Made by a program: the position numbers and the translations under genes. This document shows, one piece after another, positions 1 through 8,600 of a stretch of DNA of 64,000 nt; position 1 is the stretch's first letter; the number at the start of each line of letters is the position of its first letter. The stretch comes from Paenibacillus agilis (GTDB lineage: Bacteria; Bacillota; Bacilli; Paenibacillales; Paenibacillaceae), in the NCBI RefSeq assembly GCF_007786455.1, contig NZ_VNJK01000001.1:1758074-1822073 (forward strand), in the 5' to 3' direction. The notes beneath the pieces are model-generated. The model was not told the DNA's origin. It saw nothing but the letters and a program-made list of their open reading frames with translations, and did no database searches.

Positions 1-46
1 CTTTGGCTAACAAGCCCAACAAACCATAGGATAACGTATTTAACAT
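1..46 (-). CDS. PadR-family transcriptional regulator, N-terminal fragment
   Basis: Only the first 15 codons are in the window; the gene runs off the left edge. They read MLNTLSYGLLGLLAK, which matches the usual opening of PadR-like winged-helix regulators. An AAGGAG ribosome binding site lies 8 nt before the ATG. The gene is divergent from the MFS exporter next to it, the usual layout for a regulator that represses a drug-type efflux pump; that link is inference. The call rests on a short stretch, so the family is likely but not certain. Confidence 0.6.
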   Translation of the reverse strand, partial: MLNTLSYGLLGLLAK

Positions 47-134
47 ATCAGGAACTCCTTCCTAATTCGAAGTTGATATCGTTCATCCATACATGTACCT
101 CACTGAACGTGCCGTGCGAGATGGGAACAACTAC

Positions 135-162
135 ATTATAAGAAAAAAAATCTAATAGGCAA
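135..162 (-). promoter_or_regulatory. candidate sigma-A promoter for the PadR-like gene
   Basis: On the minus strand TTGCCT (162-157) is followed after 16 nt by a perfect TATAAT (140-135), placing the start of transcription near 128, upstream of the PadR-like start. Between it and the gene lies an inverted repeat GTTCA (80-84) / TGAAC around an ACATGT core, a possible operator. Confidence 0.45.
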
Positions 163-244
163 GTATTTTAATCATAAAAGTCGAGATTAAGTTGAAAAGG
201 GGCGGATTTTTATACATAACAGAAAAATATTAGAAATTTCGCTT

Positions 245-1621
245 TTGTTATGTGCTCTAATTGGCGTGTTCATGTCGATGTATGGAATAAGCGGTTATAC
301 GGTCATGATTCCGATCTGGAAGGCCCATTGGGGCTTAACCGTTGATTATGCTCAATGGTCTTTAATTGGATTTATGGCTGCGGCAGGTGTTTCGATGACG
401 TTATCTGGATACATGGTGAAGCGGTGGGGGATACGCAGGGTGCTAGTGGTTGTGACGGCCCTATCTGCGATAGCTTCAGTTGTTGGAGGCCTATTAACAG
501 ATTGGGGATCAATCGTTGGCATCCGTATCGTGTTGGGGCTATGCGCGGGAATGATTACACCGTTAACCGTTTCTCTGATCTATCAATACTTACCTGAACA
601 AAAAAGAGCATTAGCGATGGGCTGGTGGTCGATGGCAGCCATGCTGGGACCTGCTGTTGGCCCTGTTATAAGTGGATGGCTGTACGTTCAGTTTGGGTGG
701 TCAAGTTTATTTCTGTTCTCGGGATTACTCAGTATGTTTATGTTAGGCTGTCTTCGCCGAATACCCCGACAATCTATATCCACATCCTACACTCCTTTCC
801 CATTGAGACAATTCATTCTCGCTGGTACGGGAAGTGCAAGTGTAATTATTGGCTTAAGTCAAGTGCATTATTGGATTGGAGCCGGCTGGGGTTATGGTAT
901 GGTCGCGTTGGCAGGAGGAGGAATGCTCGTACGACTTGTTCAAATTAGTGCAGCAGATAAGCAGCCCTTACTTCATTGGCCATTATTCAAATATCGACTA
1001 TGGACGCTTACAATGTTATGGAATGGGATCGTAACGCTGGCGCTTTATGCAGGTACATACTTGATTCCGCTCTATTTGATGGATGTACAAGGATGGAACG
1101 CGGCTGACAGCGGCTGGATCATGCTGTTTCCCTCGTTCATCATGGTCTTGCTTGCACCAGTAGTTGGGAGATTGTATGATGTGGTAGGGCCGTTGAGACT
1201 CATGTTTTCAGGATTGTTGCTAATGCTTATTGGATCACTGCTGTTAGCTTCTCTGGATAGCGGTGCCTCGGTTCTTTCGATCATCAGTGCGATGTTTATT
1301 CGCAGCGTTGGTGTTAGCTTAGTAACGACCCCCGGCAATCATATGGGCATGGTTTGTCTGGCAAATGAACATATAGCTCAAGGATCAGCTCTGTCCAATT
1401 GGCTGAAGCAATTGTTAAGTGCCTGCTCAATAGCTATATATTCGTCAATTGTCATGTTGGGTCACAATTCCGTTGAAGGAACGTTAGTGACCGTAAGCCG
1501 TATTCAAGCCGCTTTTTGGGTTTCGATCGTATTTATACTCATGTTAATTCCAATATGGTGGCTATTACGTAACAATAGGAGACAAATGTCACCAGCATCG
1601 CCTATAATGAACGGTGGATAG
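245..1621 (+). CDS. MFS transporter, multidrug efflux (DHA2/EmrB-QacA-like)
   Basis: A 458-residue integral membrane protein made almost entirely of hydrophobic helices, with a motif-C-like segment LGPAVGPVISGWL about residue 135 that is typical of drug/proton antiporters. It most likely exports an unknown toxic compound across the cytoplasmic membrane. The first helix is cut short by the TTG start at 245. The open frame extends up to a stop at 188-190 without ATG, GTG or TTG; an AAAAGGGG site (195-202) is best spaced for an ATA codon at 212, giving a fuller first helix, so the true start may be non-canonical. Likely controlled by the divergent PadR-like gene. Confidence 0.85.
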   Translation: MLCALIGVFMSMYGISGYTVMIPIWKAHWGLTVDYAQWSLIGFMAAAGVSMTLSGYMVKRWGIRRVLVVVTALSAIASVVGGLLTDWGSIVGIRIVLGLCAGMITPLTVSLIYQYLPEQKRALAMGWWSMAAMLGPAVGPVISGWLYVQFGWSSLFLFSGLLSMFMLGCLRRIPRQSISTSYTPFPLRQFILAGTGSASVIIGLSQVHYWIGAGWGYGMVALAGGGMLVRLVQISAADKQPLLHWPLFKYRLWTLTMLWNGIVTLALYAGTYLIPLYLMDVQGWNAADSGWIMLFPSFIMVLLAPVVGRLYDVVGPLRLMFSGLLLMLIGSLLLASLDSGASVLSIISAMFIRSVGVSLVTTPGNHMGMVCLANEHIAQGSALSNWLKQLLSACSIAIYSSIVMLGHNSVEGTLVTVSRIQAAFWVSIVFILMLIPIWWLLRNNRRQMSPASPIMNGG

Positions 1622-1677
1622 CGGCATAACTATAATAACTATAATTTGAAGACTGCAACAGAGAAAGAGAGAGTTAT

Positions 1678-2760
1678 ATGGAGCATAAACATTCAATAAT
1701 GGACTTAATTACTTCCTCTAGTGAGCGACACGATATACCGGTTGTTATTTTGGCTGGATTTCTAGGAAGCGGCAAGACAACGCTTCTACAGCAGTGGACG
1801 CAGCAATGCTTGCAGCAAGGTATGAAACCTGCGGTAATTATGAATGAAGCAGGTGATGTAAATCTGGACGGGCAGCTGCTGCCTGAGGATGTGAATATGG
1901 AGGAGTTACTTGGTGGCTGCATATGCTGCTCCATCCGAGGCGACTTTGGCATGAAGTTATTGGAACTTGTTCAGGAGCATCAGCCTGATGTTGTATACGT
2001 GGAATGTACAGGCATTGCGGAACCTATGGAGCTTGTAGATGCGTTAACGGATGTTTCTCTCTATGCGCCAGTTCAATTGACACATATTGTGACATTGGTA
2101 GATGCATTGCAAATGTCGCATTGGATAGATGAAACTGTTTCGGTTAACAAGCCGAGTCGTAAGATGATGCATTTGCTGCAAGAGCAGATTCGGGCTGCGA
2201 ATTTGCTAATTGTGAACAAATGTGATCTTGTGCAGGAGCATGATATTCAGCGAGTAGAGCAGCAATTAAAACAATGGAACAAGGAAACGACGATTGTTTA
2301 TGCAGAACAAGCACAAGTGAAGCATGAGTTGTGGCAGCGCAGCTTCGTGTTAAGTGATGAGTTGAGTAAACTTTCTGCTCAAGCAGAACAGACACCTACG
2401 ATTCCTCCTACTTGTTCCTGCCAAATAGATAATGGACACGATGTTGGTTGTGAAGCACGTACGCATCATCACTCTTCACATGCGCATGTAACTGTCTGGA
2501 CACGTGCACTGCCTACAGCTGTTGACAGCCATACTTTTGAGCTGTGGCTGAAGGGGCTGCCGCAGCATGTATACCGGGCTAAAGGAATTGTAACGTTTAG
2601 TGATACTACAAAGCGTTATATGTTTCAATTTGCGTACAGGCAGACGGAATTTATCCCTATTAGACCACAAGGCGATATTGACGATGTCATCGTCTTAATC
2701 GGTGAGCAAATGGATGCTGAGCAATTGTATGTGGAGCTTCAAGAGATGCTTCGAGCATAA
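1678..2760 (+). CDS. COG0523 / CobW-like GTP-binding metallochaperone
   Basis: A G3E-family GTPase of 360 residues. Visible are the Walker A GFLGSGKTT (about residue 29), the metal-binding CICC motif (about 81) that defines COG0523, the VECTGIAEP switch region, NKCD guanine specificity motif (about 180), a His-rich stretch HHHSSHAH (about 263) and a CobW C-terminal domain. Such proteins supply zinc or other metals to client enzymes under limitation. It converges on a Zur-box-linked permease operon, which suggests zinc homeostasis, but no Zur box was seen in front of this gene. It starts 56 nt behind the MFS gene, so it may be partly cotranscribed with it. Confidence 0.85.
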   Translation: MEHKHSIMDLITSSSERHDIPVVILAGFLGSGKTTLLQQWTQQCLQQGMKPAVIMNEAGDVNLDGQLLPEDVNMEELLGGCICCSIRGDFGMKLLELVQEHQPDVVYVECTGIAEPMELVDALTDVSLYAPVQLTHIVTLVDALQMSHWIDETVSVNKPSRKMMHLLQEQIRAANLLIVNKCDLVQEHDIQRVEQQLKQWNKETTIVYAEQAQVKHELWQRSFVLSDELSKLSAQAEQTPTIPPTCSCQIDNGHDVGCEARTHHHSSHAHVTVWTRALPTAVDSHTFELWLKGLPQHVYRAKGIVTFSDTTKRYMFQFAYRQTEFIPIRPQGDIDDVIVLIGEQMDAEQLYVELQEMLRA

Positions 2761-2770
2761 ACGGTAATAG

Positions 2771-2815
2771 AAAAGGGTGCTGTCTCGTCCAAGTTGACGG
2801 GAGCACCCTTTTTAT
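2771..2815. terminator. bidirectional rho-independent terminator
   Basis: An 11-bp outer stem AAAAGGGTGCT / AGCACCCTTTT with T runs on both sides serves the convergent CobW-like gene and the DUF1980 gene. Confidence 0.85.
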
Positions 2816-2817
2816 AG

Positions 2818-3873
2818 TTAAGAGCCGAAATTGAAGTCTGGATAAACGTAAGGATCTTCTTTGGCAGGTATCGACCGCAGTGAATCGATCTTAAGCAGCA
2901 TAACCTGATTATTTTCATGCTTTGCGATTGTAAGCACACCTTCTCCCTCAACCCACTCATCTGCTTTGACATTTTGTTTTGTATGGTTAATAGACAATAT
3001 GCCGAATGGCGACGCATCAGCAGTACAGCATTGCATGGAAAAGCGGGCGATAGCAAATCTTCCTTTCTCCATTTCTTTGTCTTGATATACAAATCCAGGT
3101 ATTCTAATACGCTTACCTGCGAATTGCTCTTTAAATAAATCCAACGTCAATATAATTTCCATATATTGTTCTTCTGTGACGACAATTACTTCTTTGTTGT
3201 ATAGCTGTTTAGCTAAGTCGGCATATATTTGAGTAAATTCATCCGCTTCGAAAGTAGGAACTTTAGTACTAGTTGCAGGTAGTTGTTCTTGTTCCTTGCT
3301 AACGACTCCTGATGGTTCTATTGTATCCGATTGTTCCGTAGCTGCATTAGAAGAGGAACTAGAATCTGGGGGTAATGACTCAGCTGTTGGATTTGAAGGC
3401 GTTGTGTTATCCTTCGATGCCAGAAGAGATGAGGTTGGACCAGTAGTCCATTGCTTTAGCGAAGCAGAAGGTGCATATTGAATGCCTTTAAGAGCAGCTG
3501 CCTGGCTGGACAATGGCATTGGCGGCCAAACATAGGTCAAGATGAAGGGCAGCAACAGCGTAATTGCAGCAGAACAAGAGGACAATGAACTCGCAAATCC
3601 GCGTTTGTGCTTTATTTCTATTGCTGTGCAATTACAGGCAGATGGATCGCTACGTTTGTCTGGAACGAATGCCATATAAACTTGGAATATCCCAAGGATG
3701 TAACAAACAAGTGCTGAGCCTTTTACGAGCCATTCCATCCTCGGTGCTACATATAGAGGCATGAGTTGTTGTTTTGTAATGTATACGATCAAAAAGCTCC
3801 ATCCAAGTAATAAACATGCACAAAACAGCTTCATTTTGCGCTCAGCTGTCCGTAAATTGCGATCCTCACTCAA
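2818..3873 (-). CDS. TIGR03943 / DUF1980 (UPF0703, YcgQ-like) membrane protein
   Basis: A 351-residue protein with hydrophobic N-terminal helices, a long Ser/Pro/Thr-rich linker (about residues 130-205) and a C-terminal soluble domain ending in PYVYPDFNFGS. In this family it always accompanies an UPF0718 permease, as here, and has been linked to metal homeostasis; its biochemical role is not established. The TTG start is supported by AAAGGAG 9 nt upstream. It follows the permease by 73 nt in the same operon behind a Zur-type box. B. subtilis has the analogous ycgR-ycgQ pair. Confidence 0.8.
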   Translation of the reverse strand: MSEDRNLRTAERKMKLFCACLLLGWSFLIVYITKQQLMPLYVAPRMEWLVKGSALVCYILGIFQVYMAFVPDKRSDPSACNCTAIEIKHKRGFASSLSSCSAAITLLLPFILTYVWPPMPLSSQAAALKGIQYAPSASLKQWTTGPTSSLLASKDNTTPSNPTAESLPPDSSSSSNAATEQSDTIEPSGVVSKEQEQLPATSTKVPTFEADEFTQIYADLAKQLYNKEVIVVTEEQYMEIILTLDLFKEQFAGKRIRIPGFVYQDKEMEKGRFAIARFSMQCCTADASPFGILSINHTKQNVKADEWVEGEGVLTIAKHENNQVMLLKIDSLRSIPAKEDPYVYPDFNFGS

Positions 3874-3946
3874 TCGTTGTCACTCCTTTGTATTCCTGTC
3901 CAAATTTTCCACGAGGTTATACATTGGTTAATAACATTTCAGTGCG

Positions 3947-4999
3947 CTACAAAACAACGGAGATAAATAAAGCTGCAAATAACGGTACAATGATGAGCAG
4001 CACTAACGCTAGCAATAAAATAAAACGTTTCCGAAATACGGTCATCATCATGAGCGTTGTTTTTAGATCCATCATGGGACCAAACACAAGAAAACTAAGT
4101 AAGGATGCTGGTGCAAGCATGCTCGTAAACGAAGCGGCGATAAAGGCGTCTGATGTGGAACAGAGTGATAGCAAATAAGCCAGGGTTATTAAACCAACAT
4201 GTTCTAGGGCGGGATTCATCCATGGTGCATCAACAATTAAGTTGCGTGGAAATGAGGTCTGAAACAAAGCTGTGATACATGCGCCGAACGTTAAATAGAC
4301 AGTTGTCTCCATCCACTCTTTACCCATATGCTCGGTTGCATGCCTTAATTTGATAGGGAGTGGTATGAAAGGTTGATTCCCAGAATGAGTGCTTGTCTCT
4401 CTATATGAATCTATTTGCAAGAGTAAGAAAGAATGACTGCGGCGTACGATCAACGACACGATCCATCCGATTGTTAGAACGACGAAAAAGGCTACAGCCA
4501 TACGTCCGACTGCCATCCAGGGCGCACTTGGAAATGCAGTGGCTGTTGAAGCGTACACGATCGGATTAAGGATAGGAGCTGCGCACATATAGGTTACGGC
4601 TGCTGCGGGAGGAAGTCCTTTTTGCATGAATTTTCGTACGACAGGAATCATGCCACATTCACAGAGGGGCAGTAAAATACCGCCTAATGCTGCGAAAACA
4701 ATTAATAATGGTCGTGGCCACTTAACAGCAATTTTACGAAAGAAGTCTGGGGCAATAAATACATGAACGAGCGATGACAGAATGATGCCCAATAAAAGAA
4801 ACGGCATTGCTTCAAGTAAAATACTGACGAACACGGTTGTAAATGTGCGCCAAAGTTCGGTGTTTGCCGAGAGCGGCTGTACAGCCAGCACTCCAGCTAG
4901 AGCGAGCAATAGTAGAAATGGGAGTAATAGCGGTAGTTGCGGTAAGGTAGGAGAAGGATGGGCTGTAGGATCATCAGATCGTTTAGTAGATGATAGCAA
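3947..4999 (-). CDS. UPF0718 permease (YcgR/YraQ-like)
   Basis: A 350-residue polytopic membrane protein of the YraQ/ArsP-like permease family, with two related halves. The motif GGILLPLCECGMIPVVRKF (about residue 110) contains the CECG pair typical of the family, and AAPILNPIV follows. The transported substrate is unknown; the Zur-type operator upstream and the DUF1980 partner point to zinc-limitation expression. The TTG start is supported by GGAGG 9 nt upstream. The first 40 residues are Pro/Leu-rich and precede the first helix. Confidence 0.8.
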   Translation of the reverse strand: MLSSTKRSDDPTAHPSPTLPQLPLLLPFLLLLALAGVLAVQPLSANTELWRTFTTVFVSILLEAMPFLLLGIILSSLVHVFIAPDFFRKIAVKWPRPLLIVFAALGGILLPLCECGMIPVVRKFMQKGLPPAAAVTYMCAAPILNPIVYASTATAFPSAPWMAVGRMAVAFFVVLTIGWIVSLIVRRSHSFLLLQIDSYRETSTHSGNQPFIPLPIKLRHATEHMGKEWMETTVYLTFGACITALFQTSFPRNLIVDAPWMNPALEHVGLITLAYLLSLCSTSDAFIAASFTSMLAPASLLSFLVFGPMMDLKTTLMMMTVFRKRFILLLALVLLIIVPLFAALFISVVL

Positions 5000-5023
5000 C
5001 CGGCGTGGCCTCCTTTTTGATAT

Positions 5024-5044
5024 TAAAAGTAATAATTACGATTA
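5024..5044 (-). promoter_or_regulatory. candidate Zur box upstream of the permease operon
   Basis: A near-palindrome centred on 5034 contains the perfect core GTAATAATTAC and flanking CGATT on one side, close to the Bacillus Zur operator core GTAATNATTAC. It lies 25 nt upstream of the permease TTG start, where bound Zur would block transcription or initiation. Zur regulation is inferred from this match and from the neighbouring COG0523 gene. Confidence 0.65.
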
Positions 5045-5057
5045 AGAGTACCAGAAA

Positions 5058-5082
5058 AAGGGGCTGCGAACAACCCCTTACC
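5058..5082 (-). terminator. terminator of the carbonic anhydrase gene
   Basis: AAGGGG / CCCCTT hairpin (5058-5079) followed on the minus strand by TTTTTC. It separates the carbonic anhydrase gene from the permease operon. Confidence 0.6.
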
Positions 5083-5103
5083 AGTTCGTGCTTTGTAGTT
5101 ATA

Positions 5104-5775
5104 TTAACGTGTAGAGCAAGTGCTGTCGTTAGAGTCGTGATTGGCATGGATTCCTTTTGACTTTTGCTCTAAATATTCATATCCGTCTGCAACGAGGTCC
5201 AACTTGCCTGTTTTCGGGTCAATAATCATTCCATGTACAGGAATATCAGCAGGCAGCAATGGATGGTTGCGCAAAATGCTAACACTGTTCAGTACGCCCT
5301 CTTGCACATTGTCGAAGCCGCGCAGCCAGTGATGCAGCTTGATCCCGGAGTTTGTAAGTGTGTCCAGAACGAGGTCATCTACACCGCGCTGCTTGGCTTT
5401 TTCCACGATACGTTCCGAATTCAAGCCTGTCATACCGCACTCATAATGTCCAACTACGACGACTTCGTTTGCCTCTAGCTCATAAATCGCAACGAGCACA
5501 CTGCGCACAACAGAGCCGAATGGCTGAGAAATGATAGCCCCTGCATTTTTAATAATTTTGACATCACCGTTGCGTAGGTTCATCGCTTTTGGCAATAGTT
5601 CAACTAAACGAGTATCCATACATGTGAAAATGACCATCTTCTTGTCTGGAAACTTGTCCGTCAAATATTGCTCATACTCATGTCGATTTACGAACTGCTC
5701 ATTATACTCCAAAATACTGGTTAAGTTCGTAGCAGTCGCGTCTTGAGACTCGTGAAGTGGTTGTTGGTTTGTCAA
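5104..5775 (-). CDS. beta-class carbonic anhydrase
   Basis: Interconverts CO2 and bicarbonate in the cytoplasm. The 223-residue protein carries the zinc and catalytic motifs of beta carbonic anhydrases: CMDTR (about residue 52) with the zinc Cys and catalytic Asp/Arg pair, and GHYECGM (about 108) with zinc His and Cys. The TTG start at 5775 has GGGGG 7 nt upstream. It is followed by its own terminator. The C-terminal tail is short and Asp/Ser-rich. It resembles the B. subtilis YtiB/YbcF group. Confidence 0.9.
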   Translation of the reverse strand: MTNQQPLHESQDATATNLTSILEYNEQFVNRHEYEQYLTDKFPDKKMVIFTCMDTRLVELLPKAMNLRNGDVKIIKNAGAIISQPFGSVVRSVLVAIYELEANEVVVVGHYECGMTGLNSERIVEKAKQRGVDDLVLDTLTNSGIKLHHWLRGFDNVQEGVLNSVSILRNHPLLPADIPVHGMIIDPKTGKLDLVADGYEYLEQKSKGIHANHDSNDSTCSTR

Positions 5776-5793
5776 ATCAATTCCCCCTTTTAT

Positions 5794-6129
5794 TCAGCGA
5801 AGACGTTTGTCCTCGCAGCGTACATGGTTCGAATAAGTCTGTCCTCTGCCATACAGGCGGAATGACTTGTCAGCTGTCAAATCCAGTGTTAAGTAATCTT
5901 CATAAAATACAGCATGCTGACGATGAATAAAAATCGGGCAAGGTGCATTAGAGCTAATAAGCTCATCAGAGGAGCTCAAATCTTCCTCTGTCATAATCCA
6001 TAGGGCCGGCACTCCATTGACTGCACAACCACAGCCTTCGGTATCATAGGCGAGCTTGATCACTGCGTGTTCATCGACTCCGCGATTCATGATGGCTTGG
6101 AGCGCTGGTTCAGTAAATTGCAAATCCAT
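5794..6129 (-). CDS. HesB/IscA-like (YqkB-type) iron-sulfur biosynthesis family protein
   Basis: A 111-residue protein with the small beta fold of the Fe-S_biosyn family and a GCGCAVNG segment (about residue 30) in place of the usual spaced cysteines. The group resembles B. subtilis YqkB; a scaffold or carrier role is not proven. The ATG at 6129 is chosen because AAAGGAG lies 10 nt upstream; a TTG at 6150 would start inside this ribosome binding site. It lies 18 nt upstream of the carbonic anhydrase start and may be cotranscribed with it. Confidence 0.75.
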   Translation of the reverse strand: MDLQFTEPALQAIMNRGVDEHAVIKLAYDTEGCGCAVNGVPALWIMTEEDLSSSDELISSNAPCPIFIHRQHAVFYEDYLTLDLTADKSFRLYGRGQTYSNHVRCEDKRLR

Positions 6130-6305
6130 AGCGACAACGCTCCTTTCCAAATATTTCAGCTATGTAAATTTGACTCCATCCAAAGATATCTACCATCTTA
6201 CATAGATGAATAAATGATGTTGTTCTTGTCCTTTTGCTTGTTGATTATATATGGTGTAGGGCGTATCATCAAGAGGTAGCCTATTACAACAGGGAGTGGA
6301 TGGAA

Positions 6306-7814
6306 ATGACAACGCTATCAACAGTAGAACAGCAATTTTTGGATATCATTTCGAAGATGAAAGCATATAGTGAGGCTGTTTCACTCATGCAATGGGATTT
6401 ACGCACAGGAGCGCCACGCAAAGGGGCAGAGCTTCGCTCTGAAGCAATTGGTAAGATTTCATCAGAAGTGTTCAAACTCTCTGTTTCGGAAGAGATGGGC
6501 GAGTGCTTGGATCAATTGGAATCGCAGTTTGATTCTCTTGATGCACCAATGAAGAAGATGGTGAAAGACGCTCGTAAAGAATACAACCGCAGCAAGCTGA
6601 TCCCGCCAACGTTGTATGAAGAATATGTTGTCCTGACATCCAAAGCGGAAACAATCTGGGAAGAAGCGAAGGACAAAGGTGACTTTGAGCTGTTTAAGCC
6701 GTACTTGCAAAATATTATTAAAATGACGCAGCAGTTCATCGATTACTGGGGAGTTAAAGATACTCGCTATGATACGCTCCTTGATATGTACGAGCCGAAT
6801 TTGACTACAGCTCAGCTGGACGGCATTTTTGGTCAGCTCAAAGATAAGCTGGTACCACTTGTACATGAAGTGCAGCAATCGACGAACAAACCAGATGCTA
6901 GCTTCCTGCAAGAGGCTTATAACATCGAAACACAGAAGGATTTCAGCTCGTATTTGCTTGGTGAGATTGGATATGATTTCGAAGCAGGCAGATTGGATGA
7001 GAGCGCGCATCCATTTATGATCGGACTAAACACACAAGATATTCGTATCACAACTAAATATTTGGAAAACGATGTGACGAGTGCGGTGTTCAGCTCTCTG
7101 CATGAAGGCGGTCACGCTTTGTATGAGCAGAATATCAGTCCTGAGCTTGCTCGCACTTCGCTTGCTACAGGTACCTCCATGGGTATCCATGAGTCTCAAT
7201 CCCGTCTATGGGAAAATATCGTGGGTCGCAGTCGTGAGTTCTGGAAACGCTACTATGGTGAGTTGCAGCGCAGATATCCAGAGCAGTTAGGAAATGTTGA
7301 TGTAGAACAGTTCTACTGTGCAATCAATCGTGTTGAACCATCATTGATTCGTATTGAAGCGGATGAGGTTACGTACAACTTACATATCATCATTCGTTAT
7401 GAGCTTGAGAAAATGCTAATCAATGACAACTTGTCGGTTGAGGAGCTTCCTGAAGCTTGGAACAGCAAGTACGAGAGCTACTTGGGTATTCGTCCTTCTC
7501 ATGATGGAGAAGGCGTGCTGCAAGATGTGCACTGGTCGTTCGGTGGATTGGGATACTTCCCATCTTACTCGCTGGGTAACATGTACGGCGCGCAAATGAT
7601 GAATAAGCTGCGTCAAGAAATGCCGGATGTGGACGCGAAGATTGAAGCGGGTGATTTGCTGCCGATTAAAGACTGGTTCACAGAGCATGTGTATCAATAT
7701 GGTTCCTTGCTAACGCCTGCTGAAATTATCGAGAAAATGACAGGCGAGTCATTGAATCCGCAATATCTTGTTGATTATTTGACAGCTAAAACGAAAGATA
7801 TCTATAAGCTGTAA
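6306..7814 (+). CDS. M32 family metallocarboxypeptidase (YpwA-like)
   Basis: A cytosolic zinc carboxypeptidase that trims C-terminal residues from peptides. The 502-residue mostly helical protein contains HEGGH (about residue 267), the zinc-binding HExxH of family M32, followed by the family signature HESQSRLWEN and a downstream E. Length agrees with the family (about 500). GGGAG sits 9 nt before the ATG at 6306; an ATG at 6300 is too close to it, and the longer open frame to 6234 lacks a site. Confidence 0.93.
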   Translation: MTTLSTVEQQFLDIISKMKAYSEAVSLMQWDLRTGAPRKGAELRSEAIGKISSEVFKLSVSEEMGECLDQLESQFDSLDAPMKKMVKDARKEYNRSKLIPPTLYEEYVVLTSKAETIWEEAKDKGDFELFKPYLQNIIKMTQQFIDYWGVKDTRYDTLLDMYEPNLTTAQLDGIFGQLKDKLVPLVHEVQQSTNKPDASFLQEAYNIETQKDFSSYLLGEIGYDFEAGRLDESAHPFMIGLNTQDIRITTKYLENDVTSAVFSSLHEGGHALYEQNISPELARTSLATGTSMGIHESQSRLWENIVGRSREFWKRYYGELQRRYPEQLGNVDVEQFYCAINRVEPSLIRIEADEVTYNLHIIIRYELEKMLINDNLSVEELPEAWNSKYESYLGIRPSHDGEGVLQDVHWSFGGLGYFPSYSLGNMYGAQMMNKLRQEMPDVDAKIEAGDLLPIKDWFTEHVYQYGSLLTPAEIIEKMTGESLNPQYLVDYLTAKTKDIYKL

Positions 7815-7876
7815 TTGCAATACATTCGTTTCATTAGGTTACGAATGGACAGTTGCATCTCATTTCATCTAAATCA

Positions 7877-7912
7877 AAGCGCCATGACCATCACGGTCAA
7901 GGCGCTTTTTAA
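7877..7912 (+). terminator. terminator of the M32 carboxypeptidase gene
   Basis: A stem of about 12 bp (AGCGCC...GGCGCT with an inner TGACC/GGTCA) is followed by TTTTTAATT. Confidence 0.85.
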
Positions 7913-7936
7913 TTATGTTGGTACTAGTAAATGTAA

Positions 7937-8470
7937 TTAATTGGATGTTGCTTGTACAAACTCGTTCTGGTTGCTGCGAATATGTTGAGCTGCATGTCGG
8001 ATTGCAGAAGCAACTGATTGTTGGAACTCAGCATAGAAATCATCAAAGGCTGTCATCAATGAGGAATCTTGCTCAAGATCTTTCATTGTCATGGTGAAGC
8101 TGTCTAGATGTCGAGGATATGCTTTAGTGGTAAGTAGGCTTTCGATGTTTGTGAGAATCCGCAATGTGTCCTTTGCATCGAAATATTCGATTCCTTGCTT
8201 CAGTGCAGTCCATTTGCGAGGCTGGGCATAGAAATAAGCGCTCCACCAATATAACTCCTCGCGTGATACAATTGCGTGATCAAAATAAACTCGAAACATA
8301 AACAAAGCTTGCTGTCCACTCGTTAGCTCTTCGTAAAATGCAGCTTCATCCCCATTGGCAACCCGTAATTCTTTGAAAGCTTCAATAAGGGGTTGGAAGC
8401 ACGCTTGCACCAATTGATTATCATTCAGATCTAATAAGGCAGAATCATGATGATGCCATGTAATCAACAA
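7937..8470 (-). CDS. hypothetical protein, about 177 residues
   Basis: Not recognised. A soluble, largely alpha-helical acidic protein with Trp- and Tyr-rich patches (ELYWWSAYFYAQPRKW, about residue 72) and no signal peptide or membrane segment. The TTG start has an AAGGAG site 10 nt upstream. It converges on the M32 gene and follows nos on the same strand, about 130 nt after the nos stop; functional linkage is not shown. Confidence 0.65.
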   Translation of the reverse strand: MLITWHHHDSALLDLNDNQLVQACFQPLIEAFKELRVANGDEAAFYEELTSGQQALFMFRVYFDHAIVSREELYWWSAYFYAQPRKWTALKQGIEYFDAKDTLRILTNIESLLTTKAYPRHLDSFTMTMKDLEQDSSLMTAFDDFYAEFQQSVASAIRHAAQHIRSNQNEFVQATSN

Positions 8471-8540
8471 TATATAATCACTCCTTCACTCTACATTTTA
8501 GAAAATGATGGAAGAATGATCAAGATCATTATACATATAA

Positions 8541-8588
8541 AGCAGACTCCAACTTCCAATGCCTTTCAGCATAAAGGTAGAGTCTGCT
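8541..8588 (-). terminator. candidate terminator of nos
   Basis: A perfect 9-bp outer stem AGCAGACTC / GAGTCTGCT with an inner CCTTT/AAAGG pair lies just behind the nos stop. The T run on the minus strand is weak (TTTATATG). Confidence 0.5.
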
Positions 8589-8600
8589 CTTGTCACATGC

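Noticed and set aside
1622..1677. Zur box in front of the CobW-like gene
   Set aside because: The AT-rich repeats (AACTATAATAACTATAA) lack the GTAATNATTAC core.
6462..7010. 182-residue open frame on the minus strand
   Set aside because: Lies entirely opposite the well-supported M32 carboxypeptidase gene, has no ribosome binding site, and its composition is that of an antisense shadow.
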